64,000 nucleotides of DNA, taken from positions 1 to 64,000 of the forward strand of contig NZ_VTPS01000007.1 of the NCBI RefSeq assembly GCF_008274215.1, given 5' to 3'. Source of the stretch: Calorimonas adulescens (GTDB taxonomy: Bacteria; Bacillota; Thermoanaerobacteria; Thermoanaerobacterales; UBA4877). Positions 1-9,115 of the stretch are shown piece after piece; within the stretch, counting starts at the first letter, position 1, and every line of letters begins with the position of its first letter. Made by a program: the position numbers and the translations under genes. Below the pieces are notes generated by a model. The model worked only from the letters and a program-made list of their open reading frames with translations. It was not told the DNA's origin and ran no database searches.

Positions 1-26
1 AAAGCCCCCCATATTTTGATTCTTTA

Positions 27-84
27 AGGTGACATTTTCATGCGATAATTAACCACATTTTGGCCTATTTTTAGGTGACATTTT
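27..84. repeat. Two direct copies of AGGTGACATTTT, possible IS21-like element end
   Basis: The 12-mer AGGTGACATTTT occurs at 27-38 and 73-84, 46 bp apart, in the gene-free first 215 bases. Multiple short TGACA-containing end repeats are typical of IS21-family termini (family knowledge from memory). No transposase is inside the window, so this could be an element end whose body lies to the left, or a remnant. Nothing else is recognisable between 1 and 215. Confidence 0.35.
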
Positions 85-215
85 TAAAAGATATTGACAT
101 AGTCTTTTGAATATACCTTCAAAAAGACAGGTGCCTTTTATCCCCTCTCAAAAATAATTTATGTAATCGTTTCATGTGAAACCATTATCTTACAATTATG
201 CTATATTCTTGTTTT

Positions 216-594
216 TTAATTACCTTTCCTAATTACATGTCCTATGCCCTTAAACTTCAGTGCATCGGACCGCTGCACAGATATCATAAGGCCGCTGGAG
301 GTTTGGGGATCATACAATATGTCTTGCATGTATACCGATCAAAGCATCAGCAGCACTTATAGTTCCATAATTATAGGGATTATCTACAATCGGCGTAAAA
401 AAGTCCAAAGTATGGATAACAGCGGTATTTTCATTTAACATGTGCACCGCAGTGTCATCACCGGCTTCCATATCTACCAGCAACTTGTCGTTTTTCATAA
501 CAGGTATATAACGCAGAACCTGCGTCAGGGTATCCAAACTCATTTTTGATGCTCAGCCCGCACAGGTGGTAAGATTTGTAAGCTTGATATCCAT
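216..594 (-). pseudogene. selD: selD remnant (selenophosphate synthase), selenocysteine-type, internally deleted
   Basis: The ATG at 594 has a GAGGGAAG-type SD upstream. Translation gives MDIKLTNLTTCAG, then UGA at 555-553, then ASKMSLDTLTQVL. This matches the SelD N-terminus, where the UGA falls on the catalytic Cys/Sec position (Cys17 of E. coli SelD, in GAGCGCK). The SelD-typical stretch LLVDMEAGDDTAV...DFFTPIVDNPYNYG follows. At about 335-345 the frame breaks, and another frame continues as ILYDPQTSSGLMISV, which is the SelD C-terminal signature DPQTSGGL, ending in TAA at 216-218. About 200 residues of the usual 340-350 are missing, including most of the catalytic core, so the gene cannot make a working enzyme. 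It lies 20 bp downstream of comEA on the same strand. An intact copy elsewhere in the genome cannot be excluded. Confidence 0.85.
511..525 (-). promoter_or_regulatory. Candidate bacterial SECIS hairpin of the selD remnant
   Basis: On the minus strand a perfect 6-bp stem ACGCAG/CTGCGT closes a 3-nt loop GTT. The loop begins 33 nt after the UGA at 555-553. As I recall it, the bacterial SECIS consensus is a short stem, a small apical loop with G in the first two positions, and 16-37 nt between UGA and loop; this hairpin fits. It supports the UGA having once been read as selenocysteine rather than being a random stop. Confidence 0.6.
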
Positions 595-613
595 CTGTAT
601 TCACTTCCCTCGA

Positions 614-1270
614 TTATATTGTTATCTTATCCTTGATATTTTCAAATGTCTTGGGACCTATCTTTTCCACATTCATAATGTCCTCAATTTTCTTAAACGG
701 GCCATTGGCATTTCTGTATTCTATTATCCTTTCCGCAAGTACATCTCCTATGCCGGGCAACGATTTTAACTCTTCCAACCCCGCAGTGTTTATATTTATT
801 TTATGCAAATTCGCAGGCGCCGGGCTTGTTGAAAAATTTGCCGTTGCAGTGGCTGGATTATTTGATACCGGTATACTTTCCCCTTTTTTAGGCACATATA
901 CCTTTTCTTCATCATTTAATTTTTTTGCCAGATTAAGGCTATCAAGGTCAGCCTCATCTAACGGACCCCCGGCCATATTAACGGCATCAATAACACGCGC
1001 ACCAAACTGCAATTCATAAACACCAGGATTTTTCACCTGACCCGCCACATGGACAAATACAGTCTTTGTTTCCAATTCTCCCTGGGTTTTATCCTTAGAA
1101 GCAGATACAACATTTTCATCTGTCACCTCTACATTCCCCTTGTCACTTTCACCTGCCTGTATTACGGTAACATCACCTGAATCCGATCTTATGTAAAAAA
1201 TTATGCAACCTGCAACCGCTATCATGACTAATATCATTATTAGAAATCCCTGCATTTTTTTAAAGTTCAT
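614..1270 (-). CDS. comEA: ComEA, DNA-binding competence/uptake protein
   Basis: This is a 218-residue membrane-anchored DNA receptor of the natural-transformation machinery, which binds incoming double-stranded DNA outside the membrane. A hydrophobic anchor sits at about residues 8-27. A SLBB domain (VFVHVAGQVKNPGVYEL...) spans about 70-131, then a Ser/Thr/Pro/Ala-rich linker, then a helix-hairpin-helix pair (NINTAGLEELKSLPGIGDVLAERII) to the C-terminus. The SD GGGAG lies about 9 nt before the ATG. Its comEC partner is not in the window. The gene is divergent from the carboxypeptidase gene and directly followed by the selD remnant, so the two were probably co-transcribed. Confidence 0.92.
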   Translation of the reverse strand: MNFKKMQGFLIMILVMIAVAGCIIFYIRSDSGDVTVIQAGESDKGNVEVTDENVVSASKDKTQGELETKTVFVHVAGQVKNPGVYELQFGARVIDAVNMAGGPLDEADLDSLNLAKKLNDEEKVYVPKKGESIPVSNNPATATANFSTSPAPANLHKININTAGLEELKSLPGIGDVLAERIIEYRNANGPFKKIEDIMNVEKIGPKTFENIKDKITI

Positions 1271-1304
1271 TGCCAGAATCTCCCTTTCAAAAAGACATTC
1301 TTTT

Positions 1305-1333
1305 TTGATATACTATAAGTGTTAAACTTTAAT
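1305..1333 (+). promoter_or_regulatory. Candidate sigma-A promoter of the D,D-carboxypeptidase gene
   Basis: TTGATA (1305-1310), a 17-nt spacer and TTTAAT (1328-1333) lie 45 bp before the ATG at 1378. The spacing is ideal and the -10 is imperfect. Confidence 0.5.
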
Positions 1334-1377
1334 GCTATTTAGCTTCACTCACTTTAGATATACAAGGAGGACACCTG

Positions 1378-2631
1378 ATGAAAAAGTTCTTAGTTATGTA
1401 CATATTGGGCATGATTATATGTATGTCCTTACCTTTTGCAAGAGTTGCAGCACAGGATTTAGATATTTCTGCTCCATCTGCTGTATTAATTGACTTCAAT
1501 ACAGGCCAGTTCCTTTATGAAAAAAACGCAGACCAGAAGATGTACCCCGCCAGCATCACAAAGATACTCACTGCTATTATAGCACTGGAAAATTCAAATC
1601 TCAATGAGCAGGTAACAGCTGGCGAAGATGTACTTAATGTAGATGGAAATAAGATATATATTTCACCTGGAGAAACCCTCTCAATGAAGGACCTGATATA
1701 CAGCCTGCTTATTGCATCGGCAAACGACTCTGCCATTGTGATAGCTGACCATGTTGGCGGCAGTGTAAAAGGATTTGCAAACATGATGAATGAAAAAGCA
1801 AAAGAACTTGGTGCAAAAAACACCCATTTTACTAATCCAAATGGCCTGCACGATGATAATCATTATACTTCTGCCCGTGATATGGCATTGATTGCCAGAT
1901 ATGCAATGCAAAATGAAACTTTCAGGAAAATAGTTACAACCATGAAATATAGCATACAACCTACCAACAAATTTGACAAGGTAAGGGAATTGTACAACGA
2001 AAATAGGCTCCTGAAAAATACAAAGTATAAGTACGAAGGAGCAGACGGCATTAAGACAGGATATACAATCAAGGCCGACCAGACACTGGTAGCAAGTGCC
2101 ACAAGGGACGGTCACAGATTAATTGCTGTAATTATGGGTGCAAAGGGTACAAAAGTATGGGAGGATGCTATTTGCCTGCTGAATTACGGGTTTAATAATT
2201 ATAAGCTGGTTTCATTAAATAATAAAGACGATGTTATAACCACAATGAATTTTGATAATCAGAAAATAACATTAAAATCTAATAATAGCTTAGCGGCTGC
2301 GGTACCTGTTGATGCACAGGATATAACAAAAAAAATAAGCATAGTTGAAAATATATCCTTCCCTTTAGACGCAGGTACTGTACTTGGAAAACTTGAATAT
2401 TATATAGGTGATAAAATGATAGGGTCTGTTGATCTCGTAACCGACAAGTCGTACCAAAAGGGGTTATTTGGAAAGATACATGTTGTTGGAGAAGATAACG
2501 GCATCAAAAGTAAAATAATATATACTCTCTTTTTTATAGTTATTTCCGGGACAGCCTTGTTGTCTTTTCTGTTTTTAAAAAGAGCAAAGCAAGATAAAAA
2601 ATTTATGTTTAAAAGATCAGATGAGTGGTAG
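1378..2631 (+). CDS. D-alanyl-D-alanine carboxypeptidase, S11 family (DacF-like)
   Basis: This low-molecular-weight penicillin-binding protein trims the terminal D-Ala from peptidoglycan stem peptides outside the cell. A signal peptide covers about residues 1-26 (ending RVAAQ). The three active-site motifs are present: S59-I-T-K62, S114-A-N116 and K226-T-G228. After the catalytic domain comes a beta-rich PBP5-type C-terminal domain and a hydrophobic segment near 385-405 followed by Lys/Arg residues, a membrane anchor rather than the usual amphipathic helix. The length, 417 residues, fits DacF/DacA-like proteins. The SD AAGGAGGAC precedes the ATG. The stop lies 1 bp from the stop of the convergent regulator gene, and a small GTGGTA/TACCAC hairpin spans the two stops. 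Confidence 0.93.
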   Translation: MKKFLVMYILGMIICMSLPFARVAAQDLDISAPSAVLIDFNTGQFLYEKNADQKMYPASITKILTAIIALENSNLNEQVTAGEDVLNVDGNKIYISPGETLSMKDLIYSLLIASANDSAIVIADHVGGSVKGFANMMNEKAKELGAKNTHFTNPNGLHDDNHYTSARDMALIARYAMQNETFRKIVTTMKYSIQPTNKFDKVRELYNENRLLKNTKYKYEGADGIKTGYTIKADQTLVASATRDGHRLIAVIMGAKGTKVWEDAICLLNYGFNNYKLVSLNNKDDVITTMNFDNQKITLKSNNSLAAAVPVDAQDITKKISIVENISFPLDAGTVLGKLEYYIGDKMIGSVDLVTDKSYQKGLFGKIHVVGEDNGIKSKIIYTLFFIVISGTALLSFLFLKRAKQDKKFMFKRSDEW

Positions 2632-2632
2632 T

Positions 2633-3298
2633 CTATTTACCACCATTCACCTGATCTCCCGCAGCCCTTATTTCATCCAAGTAATTGTAAATTGTATAGC
2701 GAGATACACACAGGACTTTTGCTACATAATCCACAGAACCCTTTATGAGGAAAACACCTTTCGAGTCTAAAATCTTAACCACATTAACCTTGTCCTCCTT
2801 GGTCATGTAGTTTATAGGTCTGCCAAAGTTATCCAGTGTATTGCTTACAATATTTGCAAGTACGCTGTTTACATCATCAGCAAATGTTTCATCGACCATC
2901 TGTGTATTGTCTGATTCTGTGTCACATATCTCAGTAAGTATATTCCTAAGCATTTCTACCTCTGATATATCAAAGTTTATGCAGATGCATCCAAAAGCCC
3001 TGTTTTTTTCATCTTTAAGGAATATTGTACTAGATTTTAGTATTTTCCCATCCTTGCTTTTACTCCTGTAATTTATAATGTCCTCATACTTACCCTCTCT
3101 TAAAATCATAAGACCATAGTCAGTCATAGGTCCCCCTACCTTCCGCCCTGTTACATGGCCGTTCGCAATGGCTACTATGGACCTTTGAGGGTTGCTAATA
3201 TCGTGAAGAACAACCTCACAGTTCTTCCCAAACATTTTCCCTAATGCTTCTACAAGAGGTATAAAACTATTGAGCAATGGATTATAATTCTCAGCCAT
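2633..3298 (-). CDS. YheO-type PAS/HTH transcriptional regulator
   Basis: A 222-residue protein with the YheO-like PAS domain in the first half (LVEALGKMFGKNCEVVLHDI, then SIVAIANGHVTGRKVGGPMTD) and a C-terminal helix-turn-helix of the HTH_22 type (GSVDYVAKVLCVSRYTIYNYL). Members are predicted DNA-binding regulators; the ligand and targets are unknown. The ATG at 3298 is preferred over the in-frame ATG 30 bp upstream because GGGGAG sits 7 nt before it. The gene is convergent with the carboxypeptidase gene. The 3299-3466 gap to leuS holds no clear gene. Confidence 0.85.
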   Translation of the reverse strand: MAENYNPLLNSFIPLVEALGKMFGKNCEVVLHDISNPQRSIVAIANGHVTGRKVGGPMTDYGLMILREGKYEDIINYRSKSKDGKILKSSTIFLKDEKNRAFGCICINFDISEVEMLRNILTEICDTESDNTQMVDETFADDVNSVLANIVSNTLDNFGRPINYMTKEDKVNVVKILDSKGVFLIKGSVDYVAKVLCVSRYTIYNYLDEIRAAGDQVNGGK

Positions 3299-3466
3299 CT
3301 CTAACTCCCCCAACATAAAATTTATCATAACTCAAGTCCGGTAAGTCCGGCGGCCTGGACAGGTATAATCTATTGCATATAAAATATAATATGACATCCC
3401 TGATGAGTTTTTTAAAGCCTACTTAAAATATTTTGTACATGCATATCTTTAACATATCATTATTCC

Positions 3467-5932
3467 TTACACCACAATATTTATCAGTTTTTTAGGCACA
3501 ACTATAACATTCTTAATAGGTTTTCCTGAGATGTATGCGCCGACCCTTTCGTTGCTTATAGCAAGTTGCTTTACAGTCTCATCATCTGCATCTGCAGGTA
3601 TATTGAGCTTCCCCCGTACCTTTCCGTTAATCTGAATTACCAGTTCTATCTCATCTTGTTTTAACGCCTCTTCGTCCCAAGATGGCCAGGAAACCTGATG
3701 AATACTTCCTTCATATCCAATCTGGTGCCACAGTTCCTCCGAAACATGTGGGGCAAATGGTGCCAACATTACCAGCATGTTATATATCAATTCACTAACA
3801 ACATTCATATTCCTGTTATTGTGTTTCAAAGAAAGATAATCATTTAATGAATTAGAAAGCTCCATTATTGCACTAACAGCTGTATTAAAGCTAAACCTTC
3901 CATCCATATCCTGAGTAATCTTTCTAATTGTACTGTGTGTCTTGTATCTAAGTTTTTTGTCTTCTTCATCCAGGTTATCAAATCGCCACTTATTTTTAAC
4001 ATATAGATCCTTTAGCTCCGAAACCTGTCTAAATACCCTGTTTATAAACCGATAACATCCCTCCACCCCCTGGTCACTCCATTCCAGATCCCTCTCAGGA
4101 GGCGCTGCAAACAATACAAAGAGCCTGGTCGTGTCAGCACCGTATTTTGCTATAATATCCTCAGGGCTTACTATATTTCCCTTTGACTTTGACATCTTTG
4201 CACCATCTTTTAAAACCATACCTTGAGTTAGAAGGTTTGTAAATGGTTCATCTACCGGAACAAGTCCGATATCATATAAAAATTTTGTAAAAAACCTTGA
4301 ATACATAAGATGCAGTATGGCATGTTCCACACCACCCACATACTGATCTACAGGCATCCAGTATTTCACTTTATCATAATCAAATGGCCTCTCATCATTT
4401 CTCGGATCTGTATACCTCTCAAAGTACCAGGATGAACACATGAATGTATCCATGGTGTCAGTCTCTCTCTTAGCCGGTTTACCACATATTGGGCATATGG
4501 TATTCACAAATGACTCACATTCAGCTAAAGGAGATTCACCCTTTCCAGTAAATGTAACGTCTTCAGGTAGCAGGACAGGCAGATCTTCTTCAGGCACGGG
4601 TACAGTGCCACACTGTTCACAGTATATGATTGGAATAGGCGCTCCCCAGTACCTCTGTCTGGATATCAACCAATCCCTCAGCTTATAGTTTACTTTTCTT
4701 TTCCCATATCCCTTATCTTCAATATATTGTTTTATCTTCTCCATCATCTCAGCGGAAGGAATTCCATTAAATCCCGGTGAATTAACCATTACCCCCTCAT
4801 CCACATAAGCCCTTTCCATTGTAGCTGGGGAGAGGATATCATCCTTCGGTTGAATTACTACCCTTATCGGAAGTCCATATTTTCTGGCAAACTCAAAGTC
4901 CCTTTCATCATGAGCCGGAACCCCCATCACCGCACCTGTACCGTATTCCATAAGCACATAGTTAGCAATCCACACAGGTATCCTCTCATCATTTAAAGGA
5001 TTTACAGCATAACTTCCTATAAACATGCCAGTCTTTTCTGTTTCCGTGGAGGTGCGGGTTATTTCATTCATTGACTGAAGTTCATATATATAATCGCTAA
5101 CAGGCTTCTCATACTCTGTTCCCCTTATCAGTTTTGATACAAGGGGATGCTCAGGAGCAAGCACTATATAAGTAACACCAAAGATTGTGTCCGGCCTTGT
5201 AGTAAAGATTGGTACCTCATCACCGCTCTCCAGTTTGAAGGTAATCTCTACGCCTTCACTCCTGCCTATCCAGTTTTTTTGCATGGTCTTTACCTTTTCT
5301 GGCCAGCCTGGAAGTCTATCAAGTCCTTCCAAAAGCCTTTCTGCATAATCAGTTATCTTAAAAAACCATTGTTCCAGTTCCTTTTTTCTCACCACAGTAC
5401 CGCAGCGTTCACATTCTCCATTTACTACCTGTTCGTTGGCAAGAACCGTCTTACATGAAGGACACCAGTTTACAAAGGATTTCTTCTTGTAGGCCAGGCC
5501 GCGCTTATAGAGTTGTAAAAACATCCACTCAGTCCACTTATAATAGCCAGGGTGGCATGTGGCAACCTCTCTGTCCCAATCATAACTGATGCCAAGCCTT
5601 TTAAGCTGGCTCCTCATGTTGTCAATATTATTCCATGTCCATACACTTGGATGTATCCCATTTTTTATTGCAGCGTTTTCTGCAGGCAGGCCGAATGCAT
5701 CCCACCCCATAGGGTGCAGTACATTGTAACCCCTCATTCGTTTATATCTGGCTATAACATCACCAATAGAGTAATTCCTAACATGTCCCATGTGAAGTTT
5801 GCCCGAAGGATATGGAAACATTTCTAAGGCATAATATTTGGGACTTTCACTATCCTCCGTAGCTTTATAAAAGTTATTCTCTCTCCAGTATTCCTGCCAT
5901 CTGCTTTCAATCTCTTCAAAATTATAGTCCAT
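3467..5932 (-). CDS. leuS: Leucyl-tRNA synthetase
   Basis: This class I synthetase charges tRNA-Leu with leucine. It is 821 residues after start correction. HMGH (the HIGH motif) is at about residues 47-50 and KMSKS lies in [12 protein letters not shown] in the last third. The inserted CP1 editing domain ([27 protein letters not shown]) is intact, and Cys pairs of the zinc-binding insert are visible (CPSC, CERC). The ATG at 5932 follows AGGAGGG by 6 nt; the longer frame would start inside the T-box terminator. Transcription is governed by the leucine T-box leader directly upstream. Confidence 0.98.
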   Translation of the reverse strand: MDYNFEEIESRWQEYWRENNFYKATEDSESPKYYALEMFPYPSGKLHMGHVRNYSIGDVIARYKRMRGYNVLHPMGWDAFGLPAENAAIKNGIHPSVWTWNNIDNMRSQLKRLGISYDWDREVATCHPGYYKWTEWMFLQLYKRGLAYKKKSFVNWCPSCKTVLANEQVVNGECERCGTVVRKKELEQWFFKITDYAERLLEGLDRLPGWPEKVKTMQKNWIGRSEGVEITFKLESGDEVPIFTTRPDTIFGVTYIVLAPEHPLVSKLIRGTEYEKPVSDYIYELQSMNEITRTSTETEKTGMFIGSYAVNPLNDERIPVWIANYVLMEYGTGAVMGVPAHDERDFEFARKYGLPIRVVIQPKDDILSPATMERAYVDEGVMVNSPGFNGIPSAEMMEKIKQYIEDKGYGKRKVNYKLRDWLISRQRYWGAPIPIIYCEQCGTVPVPEEDLPVLLPEDVTFTGKGESPLAECESFVNTICPICGKPAKRETDTMDTFMCSSWYFERYTDPRNDERPFDYDKVKYWMPVDQYVGGVEHAILHLMYSRFFTKFLYDIGLVPVDEPFTNLLTQGMVLKDGAKMSKSKGNIVSPEDIIAKYGADTTRLFVLFAAPPERDLEWSDQGVEGCYRFINRVFRQVSELKDLYVKNKWRFDNLDEEDKKLRYKTHSTIRKITQDMDGRFSFNTAVSAIMELSNSLNDYLSLKHNNRNMNVVSELIYNMLVMLAPFAPHVSEELWHQIGYEGSIHQVSWPSWDEEALKQDEIELVIQINGKVRGKLNIPADADDETVKQLAISNERVGAYISGKPIKNVIVVPKKLINIVV

Positions 5933-5954
5933 GTTGATCCCTCCTGCTATAAAA

Positions 5955-6146
5955 TAAGGACTCATCCCTGTAGGGACGAGTCCTGTAAACCCGCGGTACC
6001 ACCCTATTTGGCATTAAGCCCTCTCATTAGACCAATGCTTTTACAGAGGCGAGTTCAGGTATCTTTCCTGCTGGCTTTCACCGGCCGCCAGCTCTCTTTA
6101 AGGCAGGCATACCCTACTACTCCTCCAGCCTTATTATTAATTTTTA
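5955..6146 (-). promoter_or_regulatory. Leucine T-box riboswitch upstream of leuS
   Basis: The conserved T-box sequence AGGGTGGTACCGCGG is at 6005-5991 on the minus strand. Upstream is a Stem I with the AGAGAGCTGG...CCAGC region, and the triplet CTC at 6053-6051 (in GAACTCGCC) is the likely specifier codon for leucine. Downstream, 5984-5957 forms a terminator (AGGACTC/GAGTCCT plus an inner 4 bp) followed by a T-rich tract. Uncharged tRNA-Leu would stabilise the antiterminator and allow leuS transcription. The tRNA-Leu(GAG) gene in this window has the matching anticodon. Confidence 0.93.
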
Positions 6147-6152
6147 ATAGTT

Positions 6153-6181
6153 ATTATATTAAATAGGATAACCAATGTCAA
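6153..6181 (-). promoter_or_regulatory. Consensus sigma-A promoter of the leuS T-box transcript
   Basis: TTGACA (6181-6176), a 17-nt spacer and TATAAT (6158-6153): a perfect match at both hexamers, placing the transcript start near 6146 at the foot of the T-box. The -35 lies just past the rsfS stop. Confidence 0.85.
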
Positions 6182-6184
6182 GCG

Positions 6185-6532
6185 TTATTTATAACTCAGC
6201 CTTTTAGCATCGGCCCATATTCTATCCAGATTGTAAAATCCCCTGTCTGCAGGACTGAAGATATGGGCAACAACACTGCCATAGTCCATTAATATCCAGT
6301 TATTGCTCCTGAGTCCTTCTATATGACCAACTTTTATGCCATTTTCTTCCATTTTTTCTTGTATCGAGTCACATATGGATGATACATGAGTAGCATTTTT
6401 ACCTGTACATATCACAAAGTAGTCAGCAATAACCGTAAGGTCCTTTATCTCCAAAATCACAATATCTTCAGCCTTTTTATCTTCCATTACATCTGCAATA
6501 CACTGGGCAATTTCCAAAGGATTATCCACCAA
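6185..6532 (-). CDS. rsfS: Ribosome silencing factor RsfS
   Basis: This 115-residue Iojap/YbeB family protein binds L14 on the 50S subunit and blocks subunit joining during starvation. The family core is visible (KKAEDIVILEIKDLTVIADYFVICTG, WILMDYGSVVAHIFSP, YNLDRIWADAKRL). No ATG is in frame near the 5' end. The start is a TTG at 6532 or the adjacent GTG at 6529, with AAGGAG about 10 nt upstream. It is the last gene of the nadD-yqeK-lytR-rsfS run, a conserved Firmicutes order. Confidence 0.95.
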   Translation of the reverse strand: MVDNPLEIAQCIADVMEDKKAEDIVILEIKDLTVIADYFVICTGKNATHVSSICDSIQEKMEENGIKVGHIEGLRSNNWILMDYGSVVAHIFSPADRGFYNLDRIWADAKRLSYK

Positions 6533-6547
6533 AAATTCATCACTCCT

Positions 6548-7786
6548 TTATTGTTTATAATTCTTCCCTACTATTACGGTCACATCAACTCCCAGGGATG
6601 GGTCTGGGTCATTGATAATCACAGAATCACCAATAACTTCCGATAACATCTTACCAATATCAGTATTATCTGTTCTATTAATTATCTGAGTGCTACTGTA
6701 TTCAGTACCGGAAATATTTGAAATTCGCTTTACGTCAAATCCATAATCCTTTAGCATATTTCCAACTTCAGTAGCTGAATTGGGCGGTGCACCTCCATTT
6801 AAAACCTCAATTTTAATCCCTGATGGGTCAAGTCCGTACTTTTTTATCGCATCCAGTGCTCCATTCTGTAAGTCACTATTTTTATCATTATTTTCTACAT
6901 TTACTTCTTGCAGAAGTTCCTTAGCCTGCTCTTCATCCATCACGTAATATGATATGCCGTCGATGTATTTCGGCTCACCTGGTAACGTATACATCTTAAT
7001 ATTTTTACCAACTTTTAATGCATCATCCACATAGCTCAAGGCTTCCGATGGAGTCATGTTTGTTTCTACATATTCATTGATGGTTTTTAAAATCTTTTGT
7101 GCATTCAAAACAGCAGCCGGACTTGTTAACTTATCTATAAATGCCTTTACAAATAGCTGTTGAGTCTTTATACGCCCAAGATCCTGATCTACATAACCCT
7201 TTCTCCACCTGACCAGGCCAAGGGCCTGTTCCCCATTTAACACCTGCTCACCCATCTTTAAATGTATATGCAGATTGCCAGCATCATCATCATAATCCAT
7301 TTGCAGTGGCACATTCACTTTGACACCACCAATATCATCTACAAGCTTAATAAAACCCTGATAATCGATCTTTACATAATAGTGAATAGGTATATCAAGA
7401 AGGTCAGAGACAGCTTTCATACTTCCCTGTTCATTTTCATACGTGTATGCGGCATTTATCTTTTGATATCCATACCTATCAAGTTTTATTCTGGTATCCC
7501 TTGGTATTGATATCAGTGTGGCTTTTTTCAGGTCAGGATTATATGTTAGCAGCATCAGAGTGTCTGACCTTCCCTTGTCTGTTTTATTAATTCCATCAAT
7601 ACCTAAAATCAATATGTTAACTGGTTCATGTTTGGCCGGTTTTGGCGTGTCCAAACTTGAAGATTGATTTTCACTGTTTTGGCCATATCCAGGATTTAAA
7701 TTTTTTAAATAAAAATAGGCACCTGAAAGAACCAGCAATACCAAACATGCTAATATTATAGCAACATATCTGATTATTTTTTTCAT
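6548..7786 (-). CDS. LytR-CpsA-Psr family protein with LytR_C domain
   Basis: LCP-family phosphotransferases attach teichoic acids or other glycopolymers to peptidoglycan at the outer membrane face. This 412-residue protein has an N-terminal membrane anchor (about residues 5-27), the LCP catalytic domain (NILILGIDG, GRSDTLMLLTYNP, SIPRDTRI, and the NGEQALGLVRWRKG arginines), and a C-terminal LytR_C domain (KIEVLNGG... to VTVIVGKNYKQ). Its ATG abuts the yqeK stop with no gap, which suggests coupled translation. The polymer it transfers cannot be told from sequence. Confidence 0.93.
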   Translation of the reverse strand: MKKIIRYVAIILACLVLLVLSGAYFYLKNLNPGYGQNSENQSSSLDTPKPAKHEPVNILILGIDGINKTDKGRSDTLMLLTYNPDLKKATLISIPRDTRIKLDRYGYQKINAAYTYENEQGSMKAVSDLLDIPIHYYVKIDYQGFIKLVDDIGGVKVNVPLQMDYDDDAGNLHIHLKMGEQVLNGEQALGLVRWRKGYVDQDLGRIKTQQLFVKAFIDKLTSPAAVLNAQKILKTINEYVETNMTPSEALSYVDDALKVGKNIKMYTLPGEPKYIDGISYYVMDEEQAKELLQEVNVENNDKNSDLQNGALDAIKKYGLDPSGIKIEVLNGGAPPNSATEVGNMLKDYGFDVKRISNISGTEYSSTQIINRTDNTDIGKMLSEVIGDSVIINDPDPSLGVDVTVIVGKNYKQ

Positions 7787-8371
7787 TCATATTCCCCCAT
7801 CTTTTCTCATTTCCATTATTAAAGAGTTTCTGGCATATATGGTATTGGGGTGAAGCAGGGACTTTAAGGATATGACATAATTAATTGTATTCTCAAAAGA
7901 CTTTAGGAGCGCAGCATTAAGATCTTTAAATGCCAACTCTCTTAAGTATTCTACCCCTTCATAATCTCTTCCTTCCTCAATAAAATCAGACAGATATATT
8001 ATCCTGTCCAGTTTACTCATAGATTTACCACCTGTGGTATGCAGCTCTATAGCGTGAAGAATTTCTTCATCTTCTATACCAAAAAAATCCCTTGCCAATC
8101 TTGCGCCCAGTGGACCGTGGATAAGGGCTTTCTCAGCCATGCTTACCTCATCCAGTTCAACACCATACTTGGCTGCCATATCAATGAGTTTATTCTCAGG
8201 TATGTTCTTAGCGCAATCATGGACAAGGCCCGCTATCCTGGCTTTTTCGATGTCTACACCATACTTTTCCGCCAGTAAAACAGCCATCTTTTCAACCCTT
8301 AAAGAATGGCTGTATCTTTGAGGAGTAAGCATTGATCTCAACCTATCATTAATTTCATCATAGGATAGCAT
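7787..8371 (-). CDS. yqeK: YqeK-type HD-domain hydrolase (diadenosine tetraphosphatase)
   Basis: This is a 194-residue HD-superfamily metalloenzyme. The metal ligands are visible: H in RYSHSLRVEKMA, the HD pair in GLVHDCAKN, and downstream H and D residues (LIHGPLGA, RIIYLSDFIEEGR). Family members hydrolyse symmetrical Ap4A to ADP. The gene is 4 bp after nadD and touches the LCP gene, the standard nadD-yqeK-rsfS neighbourhood. The SD CAGGAG is 6-7 nt before the ATG. Confidence 0.93.
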   Translation of the reverse strand: MLSYDEINDRLRSMLTPQRYSHSLRVEKMAVLLAEKYGVDIEKARIAGLVHDCAKNIPENKLIDMAAKYGVELDEVSMAEKALIHGPLGARLARDFFGIEDEEILHAIELHTTGGKSMSKLDRIIYLSDFIEEGRDYEGVEYLRELAFKDLNAALLKSFENTINYVISLKSLLHPNTIYARNSLIMEMRKDGGI

Positions 8372-8375
8372 AAAA

Positions 8376-8999
8376 TCACTCCTGATACAAATGGTTTTTC
8401 TGAATATATCTCTCTACTGCCTCAGGAAGCAGGTACTTTATGGGCTCCCCATGGGCTACTCTTTGCCTTATATCTGTCGATGATATGGCAAGGGACGGAA
8501 CCTCAACCCTGAATATATCCTTATCATAAGTCTTCTTTATATATTCCAATTTGTCAGCCAGATCCTTAGTATTAAATCCAGGTCTGGTGGCTGCGACAAA
8601 GTTACAAAGATTCAATAGCGTATCAATGTCCTTCCATTTCAATATTTCCAAAATTGCATCGGCACCTGTAATAAAATAGAACTCAAAATTTTCCCCATAT
8701 ATGGTCTTAAATTCTTTCATAGTATCAACAGTATAGGTATACCCCTCTTTGTTGAGTTCAATTGCTGAAACCTCAAAATTAGGATTGGTCACAGTGGCCA
8801 GAATAGTCATTAAGTATCTATGTTTTTTTTCAGTAATAACCCTGGCCTCTTTGTGTGGCGGATTACCCGATGGCACAAAAATGACTTTAGCAAGGTTGAA
8901 CTTGTATCTTACTGCTTCGGCGGTAACAAGGTGCCCATAGTGTATGGGGTCAAATGTACCCCCCATGATTCCCACCTTGATATGGTTATCCAATCCCAT
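8376..8999 (-). CDS. nadD: Nicotinate-nucleotide adenylyltransferase
   Basis: It adenylates nicotinate mononucleotide to deamido-NAD in NAD synthesis. The nucleotidyltransferase signature [11 protein letters not shown] is near residues 13-23 and the second motif SSTDIRQRV near the C-terminus; the length of 207 residues is usual. It is the first gene of a nadD-yqeK-lytR-rsfS unit with its own promoter candidate at 9042-9071 and a terminator upstream. A nicotinate phosphoribosyltransferase, supplying its substrate, is encoded elsewhere in the window. Confidence 0.97.
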   Translation of the reverse strand: MGLDNHIKVGIMGGTFDPIHYGHLVTAEAVRYKFNLAKVIFVPSGNPPHKEARVITEKKHRYLMTILATVTNPNFEVSAIELNKEGYTYTVDTMKEFKTIYGENFEFYFITGADAILEILKWKDIDTLLNLCNFVAATRPGFNTKDLADKLEYIKKTYDKDIFRVEVPSLAISSTDIRQRVAHGEPIKYLLPEAVERYIQKNHLYQE

Positions 9000-9041
9000 C
9001 CTTCTTCCCCTTAATTTTTATTTCTGAAATCATTAATATTT

Positions 9042-9071
9042 ATTATACTATATACACAGTATATTTAACAA
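9042..9071 (-). promoter_or_regulatory. Candidate promoter of the nadD operon
   Basis: TTGTTA (9071-9066), an 18-nt spacer and TATAAT (9047-9042), about 40 bp before the nadD ATG. Confidence 0.6.
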
Positions 9072-9086
9072 GTTAATAAAAGCTTA

Positions 9087-9115
9087 AAAGGCTGATGCCT
9101 CATGTATCAGCCTTT
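9087..9115 (-). terminator. Terminator after yhbY
   Basis: A 10-bp stem AAAGGCTGAT/ATCAGCCTTT with a 9-nt loop, followed on the minus strand by a T-rich tract. It closes the rplU...obgE-yhbY transcription unit before the nadD promoter. Confidence 0.8.

Noticed and set aside
614-1019. Long open frame on the strand opposite comEA
   Set aside because: It mirrors the well-supported comEA frame, has no SD and no recognisable domain; it is a shadow.
5991-6005. Box CCACCCT within the T-box as a third copy of the rodA/Gx promoter box
   Set aside because: Only seven bases match and they belong to the conserved T-box sequence; no TATAAT follows.
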